A DNA stretch of 7,166 nucleotides from JBBQHM01 sp038323965 (GCA_038323965.1 JBBQHM010000115.1:1-7166); one strand, 5' to 3'. Numbered from the stretch's first letter, positions 1 through 6,433 are shown. The notes: a model not told the origin generated them from the sequence alone. Numbers and translations: made by a program.

Positions 1-1070
1 TATTTGATAATCGGCACGCCACGGAAATCGCCAGTGAACGTCTTGTTATTGATCGCCGCTTGCAGCTTCTCAAAATCAACCACGGTGACCGATGGCTGAA
101 GTTTCCCTCCGTACGAAATCCATTTGCCGCTCGGATCGGTGTCAACCCCGTGGGGCGATTTGCCGATGGGCAGAAAATAAATAATGCCCGGCACTTTCGC
201 CGGATCGAGCACCGGCACGCCGTCCATGTCCTGCGCTTTGCCGTCCGCGACTGCCTGCGCCGCTGCTTTCCAATTCACGATCGCGCTATAATCACGGTCC
301 TTTTGCGATGCGTTCGCTTCCAGAACGTCGTGCGCCATTTCCGTGTTGTAGCTCGTCCAGAAAGCCCAGCCGCTGCTCGGTCCTTTGCCGGTCGAGCCGA
401 GGTCCCAATCGAACGGCGGCGTCAGGATTTGAAACGCGACGCTCATCTCGCCCGTGTTGGGATCCACCTTCAGCGCGCTCACCATCCCGTTGAATTCTTT
501 CTCGTAATCCTTTGGATCGGCCACGCGACCTTTCGGCAGCGGGATGGAAAAACGCGTCGCGACGAGGAGATACTCAGTGTTTTCTGTCACGAAGGAGGAG
601 CCATGATTGCCGCTCGAGTTCGGAATCGGGCCAAGGATCTGGTGCGTCTTGAAATCGCGCAGATCGATCCGCGCGACACGATTGTTCGCGTTGTCGTTTA
701 CGAAGAGCCAGCGGCCATCGTATTTCGACGCGGTCTGCGACAGCGCCGGATGGTGCACATCGCCCCAACTGTAATCGCCCATCATTTTTTTCGATTCCTC
801 ATCGAACCCGTAGCCCGTCGCGGGATAAGGCGCGTAAACGGGAATCGTGGTGATGTGGCGCATCGACGGGATGCCGGCGACAAAGACCTGGCCGGAATGC
901 CCTCCAGAATAGAACAAGTAGTACTCGTCCTTATCGCCCGGAGCGACGTAAGTCGCGTCCGCATTCGCGGCGCGTTCGTTCTTCGCTGTGGTCGATTTCC
1001 CACAACTCGTTAGACTGGCTGCCGCGACGACCGCCGCAGCGACGATCAGGTATGGTGTGCTTGGTTTCAT
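1..1070 (-). CDS. nosZ: Nitrous oxide reductase NosZ, clade II type, N-terminal 356 residues (runs off left edge)
   Basis: NosZ reduces N2O to N2 in the periplasm, the last step of denitrification. The visible 356 residues cover most of the N-terminal beta-propeller that holds the CuZ cluster; the C-terminal CuA domain lies beyond the edge. Reading down from the ATG at 1070, residues 1-23 form a hydrophobic signal ending in a lipobox LTSC (Cys23), so the enzyme appears exported by Sec and lipidated; there is no twin-arginine motif, as expected for clade II and unlike clade I. Candidate CuZ histidines occur in family order: H106/H107 in GDVHHP, H156 in GNHG, H247 in EMAHDV, H307 in SPHGVD; assignment to ligands is by analogy. 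The frame stays open to base 1. The gene starts 30 bp after the cupredoxin stop and is probably co-transcribed with it; no good Shine-Dalgarno is seen, which fits coupling or a leader-dependent start. Identity is confident; the lipid anchor is inferred. Confidence 0.93.
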   Translation of the reverse strand, partial: MKPSTPYLIVAAAVVAAASLTSCGKSTTAKNERAANADATYVAPGDKDEYYLFYSGGHSGQVFVAGIPSMRHITTIPVYAPYPATGYGFDEESKKMMGDYSWGDVHHPALSQTASKYDGRWLFVNDNANNRVARIDLRDFKTHQILGPIPNSSGNHGSSFVTENTEYLLVATRFSIPLPKGRVADPKDYEKEFNGMVSALKVDPNTGEMSVAFQILTPPFDWDLGSTGKGPSSGWAFWTSYNTEMAHDVLEANASQKDRDYSAIVNWKAAAQAVADGKAQDMDGVPVLDPAKVPGIIYFLPIGKSPHGVDTDPSGKWISYGGKLQPSVTVVDFEKLQAAINNKTFTGDFRGVPIIK

Positions 1071-1100
1071 GGTGATGGGGATCTGGAGTTCAAGTGAGAC

Positions 1101-1589
1101 TTACTTTACGGTCATGAAACCTTTTGTGCCCTGCGTGTAGTGGCCCGGGAAGGAGCAGACGTAGAGGTATTGCCCCGGGACGTAGGGAGCATTGAAGGTA
1201 ATCGTCTCAGTCTCGTTCGGACCAAGGAGCTTGGTATGCCCGAGGACGTTCTTGTCGCTGGCCGGAACGTAATCGTGCGCCGCTTCCTGTGACGCGGGAT
1301 CGAGAAACCTGGCCTGAATGTTTTGCTCGGTGATCTGTTTATCGAGCACGACGAGGTTGTGGCCCATCGAGAACTTTGGCGTCGTGCCGACGTTCTTCAG
1401 CGTGATGGAAATCTTCTGGCCCGGGCTCGCATCAAAAGCTGTCACATCAAAGCGCATCTTATCGTCTGCCTGCACCGTCACTTCCTTCGGCGGTGTTTCC
1501 GGCGCGCGTGAACAACCCGTGACAGAGAACAGCAGGGCGCTGCATCCGAGGGCGAGGAGTGGAAGTGAGTTAGCTAGTTTGGTTCGCAT
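1101..1589 (-). CDS. Azurin/plastocyanin-like cupredoxin lipoprotein
   Basis: Small blue-copper type electron carrier of 162 residues, probably donating electrons to NosZ encoded just downstream. Residues 1-26 are a lipoprotein signal (lipobox VTGC, Cys26), followed by a short Pro-rich linker and one cupredoxin domain (about 36-162). Type 1 copper ligands visible are H77 in an azurin-like MGHN motif, C145 and H150 in the VCSFPGH loop. The usual axial methionine four residues after the second histidine is absent: the loop reads HYTQGTKGFM, with glycine at that place and the only methionine at 159. The reading frame is open for 45 codons upstream of the chosen ATG, but only this start gives a signal peptide at the N-terminus and it has an AAAAGG ribosome site 8 nt upstream. 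It heads the minus-strand unit leading into nosZ and diverges from the SCO1 gene. Electron donor role is inferred from context. Confidence 0.88.
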   Translation of the reverse strand: MRTKLANSLPLLALGCSALLFSVTGCSRAPETPPKEVTVQADDKMRFDVTAFDASPGQKISITLKNVGTTPKFSMGHNLVVLDKQITEQNIQARFLDPASQEAAHDYVPASDKNVLGHTKLLGPNETETITFNAPYVPGQYLYVCSFPGHYTQGTKGFMTVK

Positions 1590-1741
1590 TGTTTTATCCT
1601 TTTGTTTGCATCGTTCATCTAAGACGAAGTGCGCGCCGGCGCTTTCCCGATATTGCCCAGGACTGACCCTCTTTTGGTGCAGCGACTCCGGGCGGTCGTT
1701 TTTTCTGGAAGAGAGACCAGGCAAGGGGATTCAATTGTCCG
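1590..1741. promoter_or_regulatory. Divergent intergenic region between cupredoxin/nosZ and SCO1/nnrS units
   Basis: These 152 bases separate two genes transcribed away from each other and must hold promoters for both. A 10-bp GC palindrome (GCGCCGGCGC, 1633-1642) is present. I see no convincing FNR/NNR-type TTGAT-N4-ATCAA box and no clear -35/-10 pair, so promoter positions cannot be given. AAGGGG at 1723-1728 is the best ribosome site for the SCO1 gene, although its 13-nt spacing is long. Confidence 0.5.
1598..1603 (-). promoter_or_regulatory. Ribosome binding site of the cupredoxin gene
   Basis: AAAAGG on the minus strand lies 8 nt before the ATG at 1589. It decides in favour of this internal start over the longer open frame that reaches 1724. 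Confidence 0.6.
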
Positions 1742-2608
1742 ATGCAAAGAAGTTTCCTGGCCGGAATGGCTCTCGGACTTTTCCTCCCGCTGACGGCCTG
1801 CCATCGTACGCCAGATTCCGGAAATAGCCCGCGGCTATATGAAACGCGCGGAATCGTGCGCGGAATTGCCCCGGATGGGAGAACGATCGACATCCAGCAC
1901 GAAGACATCCCGGGCTTCATGCCCTCGATGACGATGCCTTTTTCCGCGCGCAATTCCAAGGAGATCGGCACTCTCCGGACGGGCGACGGAGTTTCTTTTC
2001 GGCTAACCGTGACGGAGAAAGATTCCTGGATCGATCAGGTGAAGAAAATTCCGGTGGAAGGGATTCGCGTCTTTGAATCAACACCGACGCCATCAATTTT
2101 TACGAGTGCCGGCGGACGGCTGCGCGAGGGCGACAGGATTCCGGTTTTTTTCCTAACGAATCAGAATGGCGAACAGATCACGCCCAAAACGTTTCGCGGC
2201 CAACCATTTGTCCTGACCTTCATTTTCACGCGCTGCCCGATGCCGACCTTCTGCCCGCGCATGTCGAATAACTTCGCCGAGTTGCAAAAAGCCATTCAAA
2301 GCGGAAGCGGCGCGCTCGCCGAAACGCGGCTGCTCAGCGTCACCATCGACCCCCAATTCGACACGCCCGCGGTCCTGAAGGAATACGGCAAGCACGCCGG
2401 AGCCGATCCGCAGATCTGGAATTTCGGGAGCGCTGACCCGACGGAAATCGACAAGCTGGCAGAAGCATTCGCCGTTCACCGCGAGCGTGAAGGGGGCACG
2501 ATCAGCCACGGCCTGACGACTGCCTTGATCGATCGCGAAGGCAAGATCGCCAGGCTTTGGCGCGGCAACGCGTGGACCGTCCAGGAGGTTCTTCGTGAAA
2601 TTAAGTAA
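1742..2608 (+). CDS. CusF-like domain fused to SCO1/SenC copper chaperone, lipoprotein
   Basis: Periplasmic copper delivery protein of 288 residues with two copper-handling domains. Residues 1-20 are a lipoprotein signal (lipobox LTAC, Cys20). Residues about 33-103 match the CusF/PF11604 fold, with H53 and the methionine-rich stretch GFMPSMTMPF (M60, M63, M65); the tryptophan of E. coli CusF is replaced by M60. Residues about 128-288 are a SCO1/SenC thioredoxin-like domain with C165 and C171 in RCPMPTFC, a CX5C spacing instead of the classical CX3C, and the copper-binding histidine H256 in ISHGL. SCO proteins insert copper into CuA sites of cytochrome oxidase, and SCO homologues also act in NosZ maturation; the divergent nosZ makes NosZ a likely client here (inference). 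The frame ends 21 bp before nnrS on the same strand, so the two are probably one operon. Confidence 0.9.
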   Translation: MQRSFLAGMALGLFLPLTACHRTPDSGNSPRLYETRGIVRGIAPDGRTIDIQHEDIPGFMPSMTMPFSARNSKEIGTLRTGDGVSFRLTVTEKDSWIDQVKKIPVEGIRVFESTPTPSIFTSAGGRLREGDRIPVFFLTNQNGEQITPKTFRGQPFVLTFIFTRCPMPTFCPRMSNNFAELQKAIQSGSGALAETRLLSVTIDPQFDTPAVLKEYGKHAGADPQIWNFGSADPTEIDKLAEAFAVHREREGGTISHGLTTALIDREGKIARLWRGNAWTVQEVLREIK

Positions 2609-2629
2609 GGCGCGACGGAACGAGGTTGC

Positions 2630-3781
2630 GTGAAGGGTCAGCCACCCACACTCGTTAGGCCCGCATTCACCAGTCTCTGCTGGGAGGAGCCGTTTCGAGT
2701 CTTCTTTCCCGCTGGTCTGCTTCTGGGCGTAATCGGCGTTCTGCTCTGGCCGATGTTCCTGCTCGGCTTCACGCAGACCTATCCGGCGATCGCGCACGCG
2801 CGGCTCATGATTGAAGGAATGATGACCTGTTTCATCTTCGGCTTCCTGGGCACGGCGGGACCGCGGGTGATGTCGGTACCGCACTTCACGAGAGCGGAGG
2901 TGTTGCGCGCGCTCCTGTTGATCATTGCGGCCAGCTTCGCGCACCTCGCTGCATTTTACACCCTGGGCGATTCGTTCTTCCTCGCCGCGCTCCTGCTCTT
3001 CGCGCTTTCCCTCGGGCGAAGATTCGTCCGCCGGGAAGATTCACCGCCGCCGAATTTCGCGCTCGTCGGTCTTGGGATTCTGAATGGCATTGCCGGCACG
3101 GCGTTGATCATCTGGAGCGAAGCGACGAATTTCGCGCCGGCATTTTATCGGATTGGCAGCTCCTTCTTAAACCTTGGCTTTGTGTTGTTGCCATTGCTCG
3201 GCGTGGCGCCGTTCTTCCTCCGCCGCTTACTCGATTTACCGACAGAAGAAGCGACCGAATCGCATCACGGAGCAAAACTGGCGCTCGCGCTTGCGGTCGG
3301 CCTAACGATTGATGCTTCCTTCGTGCTTGAACTCTTCAGCGCGAATACGGCCATCGCGTGGCTGCGTTGTGCGTGCGCGATCGTCTGGCTCGCGCTCACC
3401 TTGCCGCTCCGCGGCAGTAATCTGCTCGCGACTTATCTAAGAATGGGTCTCGCGGCCATCGTGGCGGCGCTTGGCTTGATGGCGGTGCTGCCCGCGTATC
3501 GCATCTCCGCCCTGCACGTTATTTTCATCGGCGGATTTAGCGTGGCAATCTTCTCCGTTGCGACGCGCGTCGTTCTCGGTCACAGCGGCAGGCTAGCTCT
3601 GCTTCGACAGCGAAGGTGGCTATTGTGGGCGGTGCTCGCGCTCCTTGTCCTCGCCATGATCTCGCGTTTCAGCGCCGATTTCGTCCCGATGCGCAACGAA
3701 CACTTAATCGGTGCCGCAGCCTGCTGGCTCGTCGCCGCTCTGGTCTGGGGGCGATGGTATTACCGCGCGGAACAGGAGTGA
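2630..3781 (+). CDS. nnrS: NnrS-family multi-pass membrane protein, NO tolerance
   Basis: NnrS proteins are haem- and copper-containing inner-membrane proteins associated with denitrification regulons that protect cells from nitric oxide stress. The 383-residue product is hydrophobic throughout, with about 10-12 membrane segments, close to the usual family length. Family landmarks are the early segment with HARLMIEGM and GFLGTAGPRV (about 56-80) and the late segment HVIFIGGFSVAIFSVATRV followed by LGHSGR (about 296-321). H56, H85, H105, H296 and H318 are candidate haem/copper ligands. The start is GTG, with GAGG four bases upstream of it. It follows the SCO1 gene by 21 bp. Its stop is only 3 bp from the stop of the convergent STAS gene, so there is no room for an intergenic terminator. 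Family call is confident; the exact biochemical role of NnrS is not settled. Confidence 0.88.
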   Translation: MKGQPPTLVRPAFTSLCWEEPFRVFFPAGLLLGVIGVLLWPMFLLGFTQTYPAIAHARLMIEGMMTCFIFGFLGTAGPRVMSVPHFTRAEVLRALLLIIAASFAHLAAFYTLGDSFFLAALLLFALSLGRRFVRREDSPPPNFALVGLGILNGIAGTALIIWSEATNFAPAFYRIGSSFLNLGFVLLPLLGVAPFFLRRLLDLPTEEATESHHGAKLALALAVGLTIDASFVLELFSANTAIAWLRCACAIVWLALTLPLRGSNLLATYLRMGLAAIVAALGLMAVLPAYRISALHVIFIGGFSVAIFSVATRVVLGHSGRLALLRQRRWLLWAVLALLVLAMISRFSADFVPMRNEHLIGAAACWLVAALVWGRWYYRAEQE

Positions 3782-3784
3782 CTT

Positions 3785-4192
3785 TTAGTCCGCCAACACG
3801 CGCTTTGCCTCATCCACGCTCTCGCACGTAACGGTGCGAACGTCCGGGCTGTAGTGGAAGCGAGACATGATCTGCAATCCAATGTCGCACCTCGGATCGG
3901 GGATGGCCCGGACCACGCAGGAGACGCCGGCATCGTTGCAAAGCTCCATGATTTTTTCGAGCGCAGGAGCGCAGGAGACGCCCATCATTTCGAGGCCGGT
4001 TAGATCGACCAAAAGGCGGAAGTTAGGTTGTAATTTCCAAAGCGCCGACCGCACCTCGGTCGCGCATTGCTCGATGTCCGCCGTTTCAACCCGACCGTGG
4101 TAACGAATCACCAGCAAGTTCCGTGGCTGATCGATTTCGACCGCAAAACGCGAAGCGGTCACCGGCGCTTCCGCATTTTCTTGCAGGATCAT
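3785..4192 (-). CDS. STAS-like (SpoIIAA-fold) regulatory protein
   Basis: Cytoplasmic protein of 135 residues with no signal or membrane segment. The central part, FRLLVDLTGLEMMGVSC (58-74), fits the strand-turn of STAS anti-sigma-factor antagonists: D63 matches the conserved DLS aspartate and S73 falls where the phosphorylated serine of the SpoIIAA DSSG motif sits, although the surrounding residues are GVSC rather than DSSG. Such proteins relay partner-switching or sense signals through protein contacts. It is the last gene of a three-gene operon, starting four bases after the stop of the cNMP-fold gene, with a strong AAAGGAGG ribosome site. No anti-sigma kinase or phosphatase is encoded in the window. 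It is divergent from the family consensus, so the STAS assignment is probable rather than certain, and the partner is unknown. Confidence 0.65.
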   Translation of the reverse strand: MILQENAEAPVTASRFAVEIDQPRNLLVIRYHGRVETADIEQCATEVRSALWKLQPNFRLLVDLTGLEMMGVSCAPALEKIMELCNDAGVSCVVRAIPDPRCDIGLQIMSRFHYSPDVRTVTCESVDEAKRVLAD

Positions 4193-4196
4193 CGGG

Positions 4197-4691
4197 CTAG
4201 CCTCCTTTCTTCATCGATTCGATCAGGCGGGTGCGTGCTTGTTGCAGACGCTTGATCATCACTTCGCTCATCCTCTTGAAAAGCTCGTAGCCGAGCCCCG
4301 GGTCCTTCTCGCAGCACTCGCGCAGAATGGTTCCGTAGAAAAAGATGGCCGTCGTCGGTTCGGTGGTGCGGGCGGTGAAGTGCCAGGTATAGGGCGGAAA
4401 AATCCACGACCAACCGAGCAAATCGCCCGCTCCTATGGTGTCGATGACCACCGGCGTGTCGTCGCCGGACTCGAGGAGGACACGCCCGCTCTCGATGAGA
4501 TAAAAGCGGTTGGCCGTTTCGCCCGCGTGAAAAATAAGCTCGCCCGCCGGGAAGTGCGTCAGCATCGCGCAATCGCTAAATAGCCGCCGATGATGTTCGT
4601 TTAGTCCGACGAGAAACGGATGCGCGGCGACGCGCGCTTCCAAGTCCCTGCGATTCGGCGTTGTCCTTGGAGTCTCTTCTGTTGTTGTCAT
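4197..4691 (-). CDS. Stand-alone cyclic-nucleotide-binding-fold protein (CRP-like sensor domain, no HTH)
   Basis: A 164-residue cytoplasmic protein made of a helical lead-in (about 14-45), a cNMP-binding beta-roll (about 48-120, with FPAGELIFHAGE and ANRFYLIESGRVLLE) and a C-terminal helix (about 133-160). It stops there, so there is no helix-turn-helix and it is not a classical CRP/FNR regulator. The phosphate-binding cassette is unusual: where CRP has GELGLF followed by RSA, this protein has GWSWIF (93-98), then HFT (104-106), so the Glu and Arg that hold cAMP are missing. The motif GWSW.FPPY.WHF recalls a family of stand-alone domains of unknown ligand. The start at 4691 overlaps the upstream stress-protein stop in ATGA and is preceded by AGAGG; the frame is open further upstream, but that part is the shadow of the stress-protein gene. 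Ligand and target are unknown. Confidence 0.82.
   Translation of the reverse strand: MTTTEETPRTTPNRRDLEARVAAHPFLVGLNEHHRRLFSDCAMLTHFPAGELIFHAGETANRFYLIESGRVLLESGDDTPVVIDTIGAGDLLGWSWIFPPYTWHFTARTTEPTTAIFFYGTILRECCEKDPGLGYELFKRMSEVMIKRLQQARTRLIESMKKGG
4201..4208 (-). promoter_or_regulatory. Strong Shine-Dalgarno of the STAS-like gene
   Basis: AAAGGAGG on the minus strand, 8 nt before the ATG at 4192. It is embedded in the final Lys-Lys-Gly-Gly codons of the upstream cNMP-fold gene, so the protein's C-terminus and the next gene's translation signal share the same bases. It is the strongest ribosome site in the window. Confidence 0.75.
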
Positions 4692-5626
4692 TTCTTCCTC
4701 TTTGGGTTCGGGATCACTAATACCGGACAATTCGCATAACACACGACGTGCTCCGACGTGCTCCCGAGCAGGGCATGCACAACGCCCGTGCTGCCGTGGG
4801 TGGAGGTAATGATGAGGTCGACCTCGTGGCTCGCTGCGTAGTCGCAGATTTGCCGCGCGGCCGGTCCGGATTCGACCACCGTTTCCACGACGACGCCGCA
4901 CTCCAGCATTTGCGAAGCGATTGCACCGAGGGCTTTCCGGGCCGCGGGCGCGGCGTCGAAATCGGCCAGCGGAATCTGGCGCACGCCCAGTTCTCCGTAC
5001 GGGATGCGGGGCGGGATTGGCACACTGTGGAAGAGGATCAGTCCCGCTTTCCAGAAATGCGCAAATGGAACGGCAAACTGCAGGGCAGCCATTGAGCAAT
5101 CGGATAAATCGAGCGGCACGAGAACCTTGTTTAACCGCAGGACGCGCTCGTTTCTTTTGTTCGTGCAAAGGAAATCATGCTCGCGTTCGCGCACGATCAT
5201 GACCGGAAGGCCTGCGTGCTGCACCACGCGCTCCGCAGTGCTGCCGAGGAGCACATGTTTCAAACCAGTGTGGCCGCGCGTCGAAATGACAATAAGGTCG
5301 GCCTCGATTCTCTGCGCGAGCCGGCAAATTTCATGATACGCGCGGCCAATCACGACGTGCAGATGATCGGCTGGTAATTCAGTCCCCTGTTTTGCACCGA
5401 GGTCGCGCAGCCGGCGCCTGGCCCGACGGGTTGCTTCCGGTTGCGGAATGACGAGCGCGACCGCTTCGAGAGTCGGCACGTAATCGTAATCGCACACGTG
5501 CGCCAGATGGAGCTCCGCGCCGAATTGCTTCGCCAATGCGAACGCGTATTCGAACGCTTTGATCGAGCTGTGCGAGAAATCGACCGGCACGAGAATGCGA
5601 TCGATCTTGCATGGACGCTGCGGCAC
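4688..5626 (-). CDS. Tandem universal stress protein (two UspA domains)
   Basis: A 312-residue cytoplasmic protein with two Usp domains, 8-146 and 166-305. Each begins with the family strand (ILVPVDFSHSS and VLVPLDLSDCS) and ends with an ATP-site motif: domain 1 STRGHTGLKHVLLGST (G118, G128, S129), domain 2 STHGSTGVVHALLGST (G278, G288, S289). Both keep the G-x9-G-S part of the nucleotide motif, with serine replacing the first glycine, a common variant, so both domains may bind ATP. It is first in an operon with a cNMP-fold and a STAS-like gene. The only usable in-frame start is GTG at 5626 with a weak ribosome site; upstream in the same frame there is no ATG before a stop at 5678-5680. This start abuts a truncated MFS gene head to head, so the original 5' end or promoter may have been replaced. 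Function in stress signalling is a family inference. Confidence 0.88.
   Translation of the reverse strand: MPQRPCKIDRILVPVDFSHSSIKAFEYAFALAKQFGAELHLAHVCDYDYVPTLEAVALVIPQPEATRRARRRLRDLGAKQGTELPADHLHVVIGRAYHEICRLAQRIEADLIVISTRGHTGLKHVLLGSTAERVVQHAGLPVMIVREREHDFLCTNKRNERVLRLNKVLVPLDLSDCSMAALQFAVPFAHFWKAGLILFHSVPIPPRIPYGELGVRQIPLADFDAAPAARKALGAIASQMLECGVVVETVVESGPAARQICDYAASHEVDLIITSTHGSTGVVHALLGSTSEHVVCYANCPVLVIPNPKRKK
4697..4701 (-). promoter_or_regulatory. Ribosome binding site of the cNMP-fold gene
   Basis: AGAGG on the minus strand lies five bases before the ATG at 4691, within the last codons of the stress-protein gene. It supports the short start at the ATGA overlap instead of the longer open frame extending to 5168. 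Confidence 0.55.
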
Positions 5627-5952
5627 CGACGCCTGCGCCGAGCGCGCGCGCCCGGAATTTTTATTGGGCGCTCGCGTTCATGATCCTCGGCGGCTTCGGG
5701 ATGTTGCTCTTTTTCTCCACCGCCAACACGGTCATGCAACTGATCGTACCCGATGAAATGCGCGGCCGGGTCCTGGGAGTTTGGGGGTTTGTCTTCGGCG
5801 CGATGATTCCGCTCGGCAGTCTGGAGGCCGGGGCGCTCGCCCATTGGTTAGGCGCGCCGTTTGCCCTCGCCTTCGGTGCAGTCATTTGCGCGATCGCGGG
5901 ACTGGTCGCCCTGCTCGTAATCCGCCGCCGCGAAGCGGCGGAACGCAAGTAA
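5611..5952 (+). pseudogene. C-terminal remnant of an MFS exporter (EntS-like MFS_3 type)
   Basis: The plus-strand frame encodes the end of a major facilitator superfamily transporter: a membrane segment around ALAFMILGGFGMLLFF, the landmark IVPDEMRGRVLG loop, the segment with IPLGSLEAGALA, and a final hydrophobic helix ending RRREAAERK. Recognisable similarity begins near residue 14 of this frame (about 5650); the leading residues are Ala/Pro/Arg-rich and overlap the stress-protein start. Intact family members are roughly 400 residues with 12 membrane helices; only the last 100 or so remain, without N-terminal half, so transport is not possible. The natural stop is kept at 5950-5952. An ATG at 5611 could start translation but lies inside the opposite-strand stress-protein gene. 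I read it as a deletion remnant. Confidence 0.75.
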
Positions 5953-5961
5953 ATCGCGTCA

Positions 5962-6102
5962 GCGTTTTGGAGTGCGCCGGTGTTCCGGCGCTTTGGATTT
6001 GTTGCCGAAGCCAACGCGCTAGCCGCAATATGCTTCGCGGAGCGACGCCAGACTTAGCCCCACCAATCCAAAGCGGCGCAGCAGCGCCGCACTCCAAAAC
6101 GC
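5962..6102. repeat. Paired REP (BIME-like) palindromic element, copy 1
   Basis: Two inverted 38-bp REP arms separated by 65 bp. The left arm (5962-5999) starts GCGTTTTGGAGTGCG and holds a perfect 7-bp hairpin, GCGCCGG-TGTT-CCGGCGC (5974-5991), then TTTGGATT. The right arm (6065-6102) is the reverse complement of the same outer and inner flanks around another perfect 7-bp hairpin (6073-6079 with 6084-6090, loop AGCA). Each arm carries GGAG next to the stem, the tetranucleotide typical of REPs recognised by RAYT transposases. The element sits just after the MFS remnant and 7 bp from the stop of the secreted-protein gene at 6110, where its hairpins might also protect or end transcripts. Confidence 0.85.
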
Positions 6103-6109
6103 AAGCGAG

Positions 6110-6433
6110 CTATTGCGAGGCGGCGGTCGCGTTTACGTGCACCGGGCCGGCTTTGCTCACGGTCATTTCTTTGATGAGCTGGCCTTTCATCGCGCCGTTA
6201 GCGTAGGTGATCGTGTACTGGCCGGGCTCAGGCAGGTTCACGCTGAAGCTGCCGTCCTTGTTGGGCTGGGCGGTCTGGCGTGCGGCACTGCCGGGATCCT
6301 TCTTTACGATAACATCTATGCCTCTGATGGGCTTGGTGGCACTATCCGTTGATTGCGGGCCCTTCTGCGCGGACCCGACGTTGACGGTGAAGATGATGAC
6401 AATGAGAACGAGAAGCGAGCGAAGAGCTTTCAT
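6110..6433 (-). CDS. Small secreted protein with Ig-like/carboxypeptidase-regulatory-like fold
   Basis: A 107-residue exported protein of unknown role. Residues 1-22 are a Sec signal peptide (MKALRSLLVLIVIIFTVNVG, likely cut after SA before Gln23); the lack of a lipobox cysteine means it should be released into the periplasm or beyond. The rest resembles a carboxypeptidase-regulatory-like or transthyretin-like beta sandwich: VIVKKDPGSAARQTAQPNKD then GSFSVNLPEPGQYTITY, the usual pattern of a polar turn followed by a PGQYTI strand. There are no catalytic residues to suggest an enzyme. The gene lies alone between two BIME-like repeats, with only 49 bases between its start and the second repeat, so the promoter would lie in or next to that repeat. 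No clear ribosome site is visible. Fold call is moderate. Confidence 0.72.
   Translation of the reverse strand: MKALRSLLVLIVIIFTVNVGSAQKGPQSTDSATKPIRGIDVIVKKDPGSAARQTAQPNKDGSFSVNLPEPGQYTITYANGAMKGQLIKEMTVSKAGPVHVNATAASQ

Noticed and set aside
60..1013. A 317-codon open frame on the plus strand opposite nosZ
   Set aside because: The product is Arg/His-rich with no recognisable family and lies fully antisense to a clear nosZ; such frames are usual in GC-rich DNA.
1590..1724. N-terminal extension of the cupredoxin to 1724
   Set aside because: It would place the lipoprotein signal 45 residues inside the protein; the inner ATG has a good ribosome site.
1590..1741. FNR/NNR-type operator in the divergent region
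   Set aside because: I looked for TTGAT-N4-ATCAA or a close form on both strands and found none; AATTG near 1735 alone is not enough.
2153..2944. A 263-codon minus-strand frame across the SCO1-nnrS junction
   Set aside because: It covers two well-recognised genes on the other strand and has low-complexity, charged composition without a known fold.
4692..5168. N-terminal extension of the cNMP-fold gene to 5168
   Set aside because: The added residues are Arg/Pro/Ala-rich shadow of the stress-protein gene; the ATG at 4691 has a ribosome site and an ATGA overlap.
5882..6097. Short minus-strand frame (71 codons) over REP copy 1, and a similar one over copy 2 (6535-6735)
   Set aside because: Their sequence is just the repeat arms translated (for example AAAPLWIGG, AALPRRFGL), not a gene.
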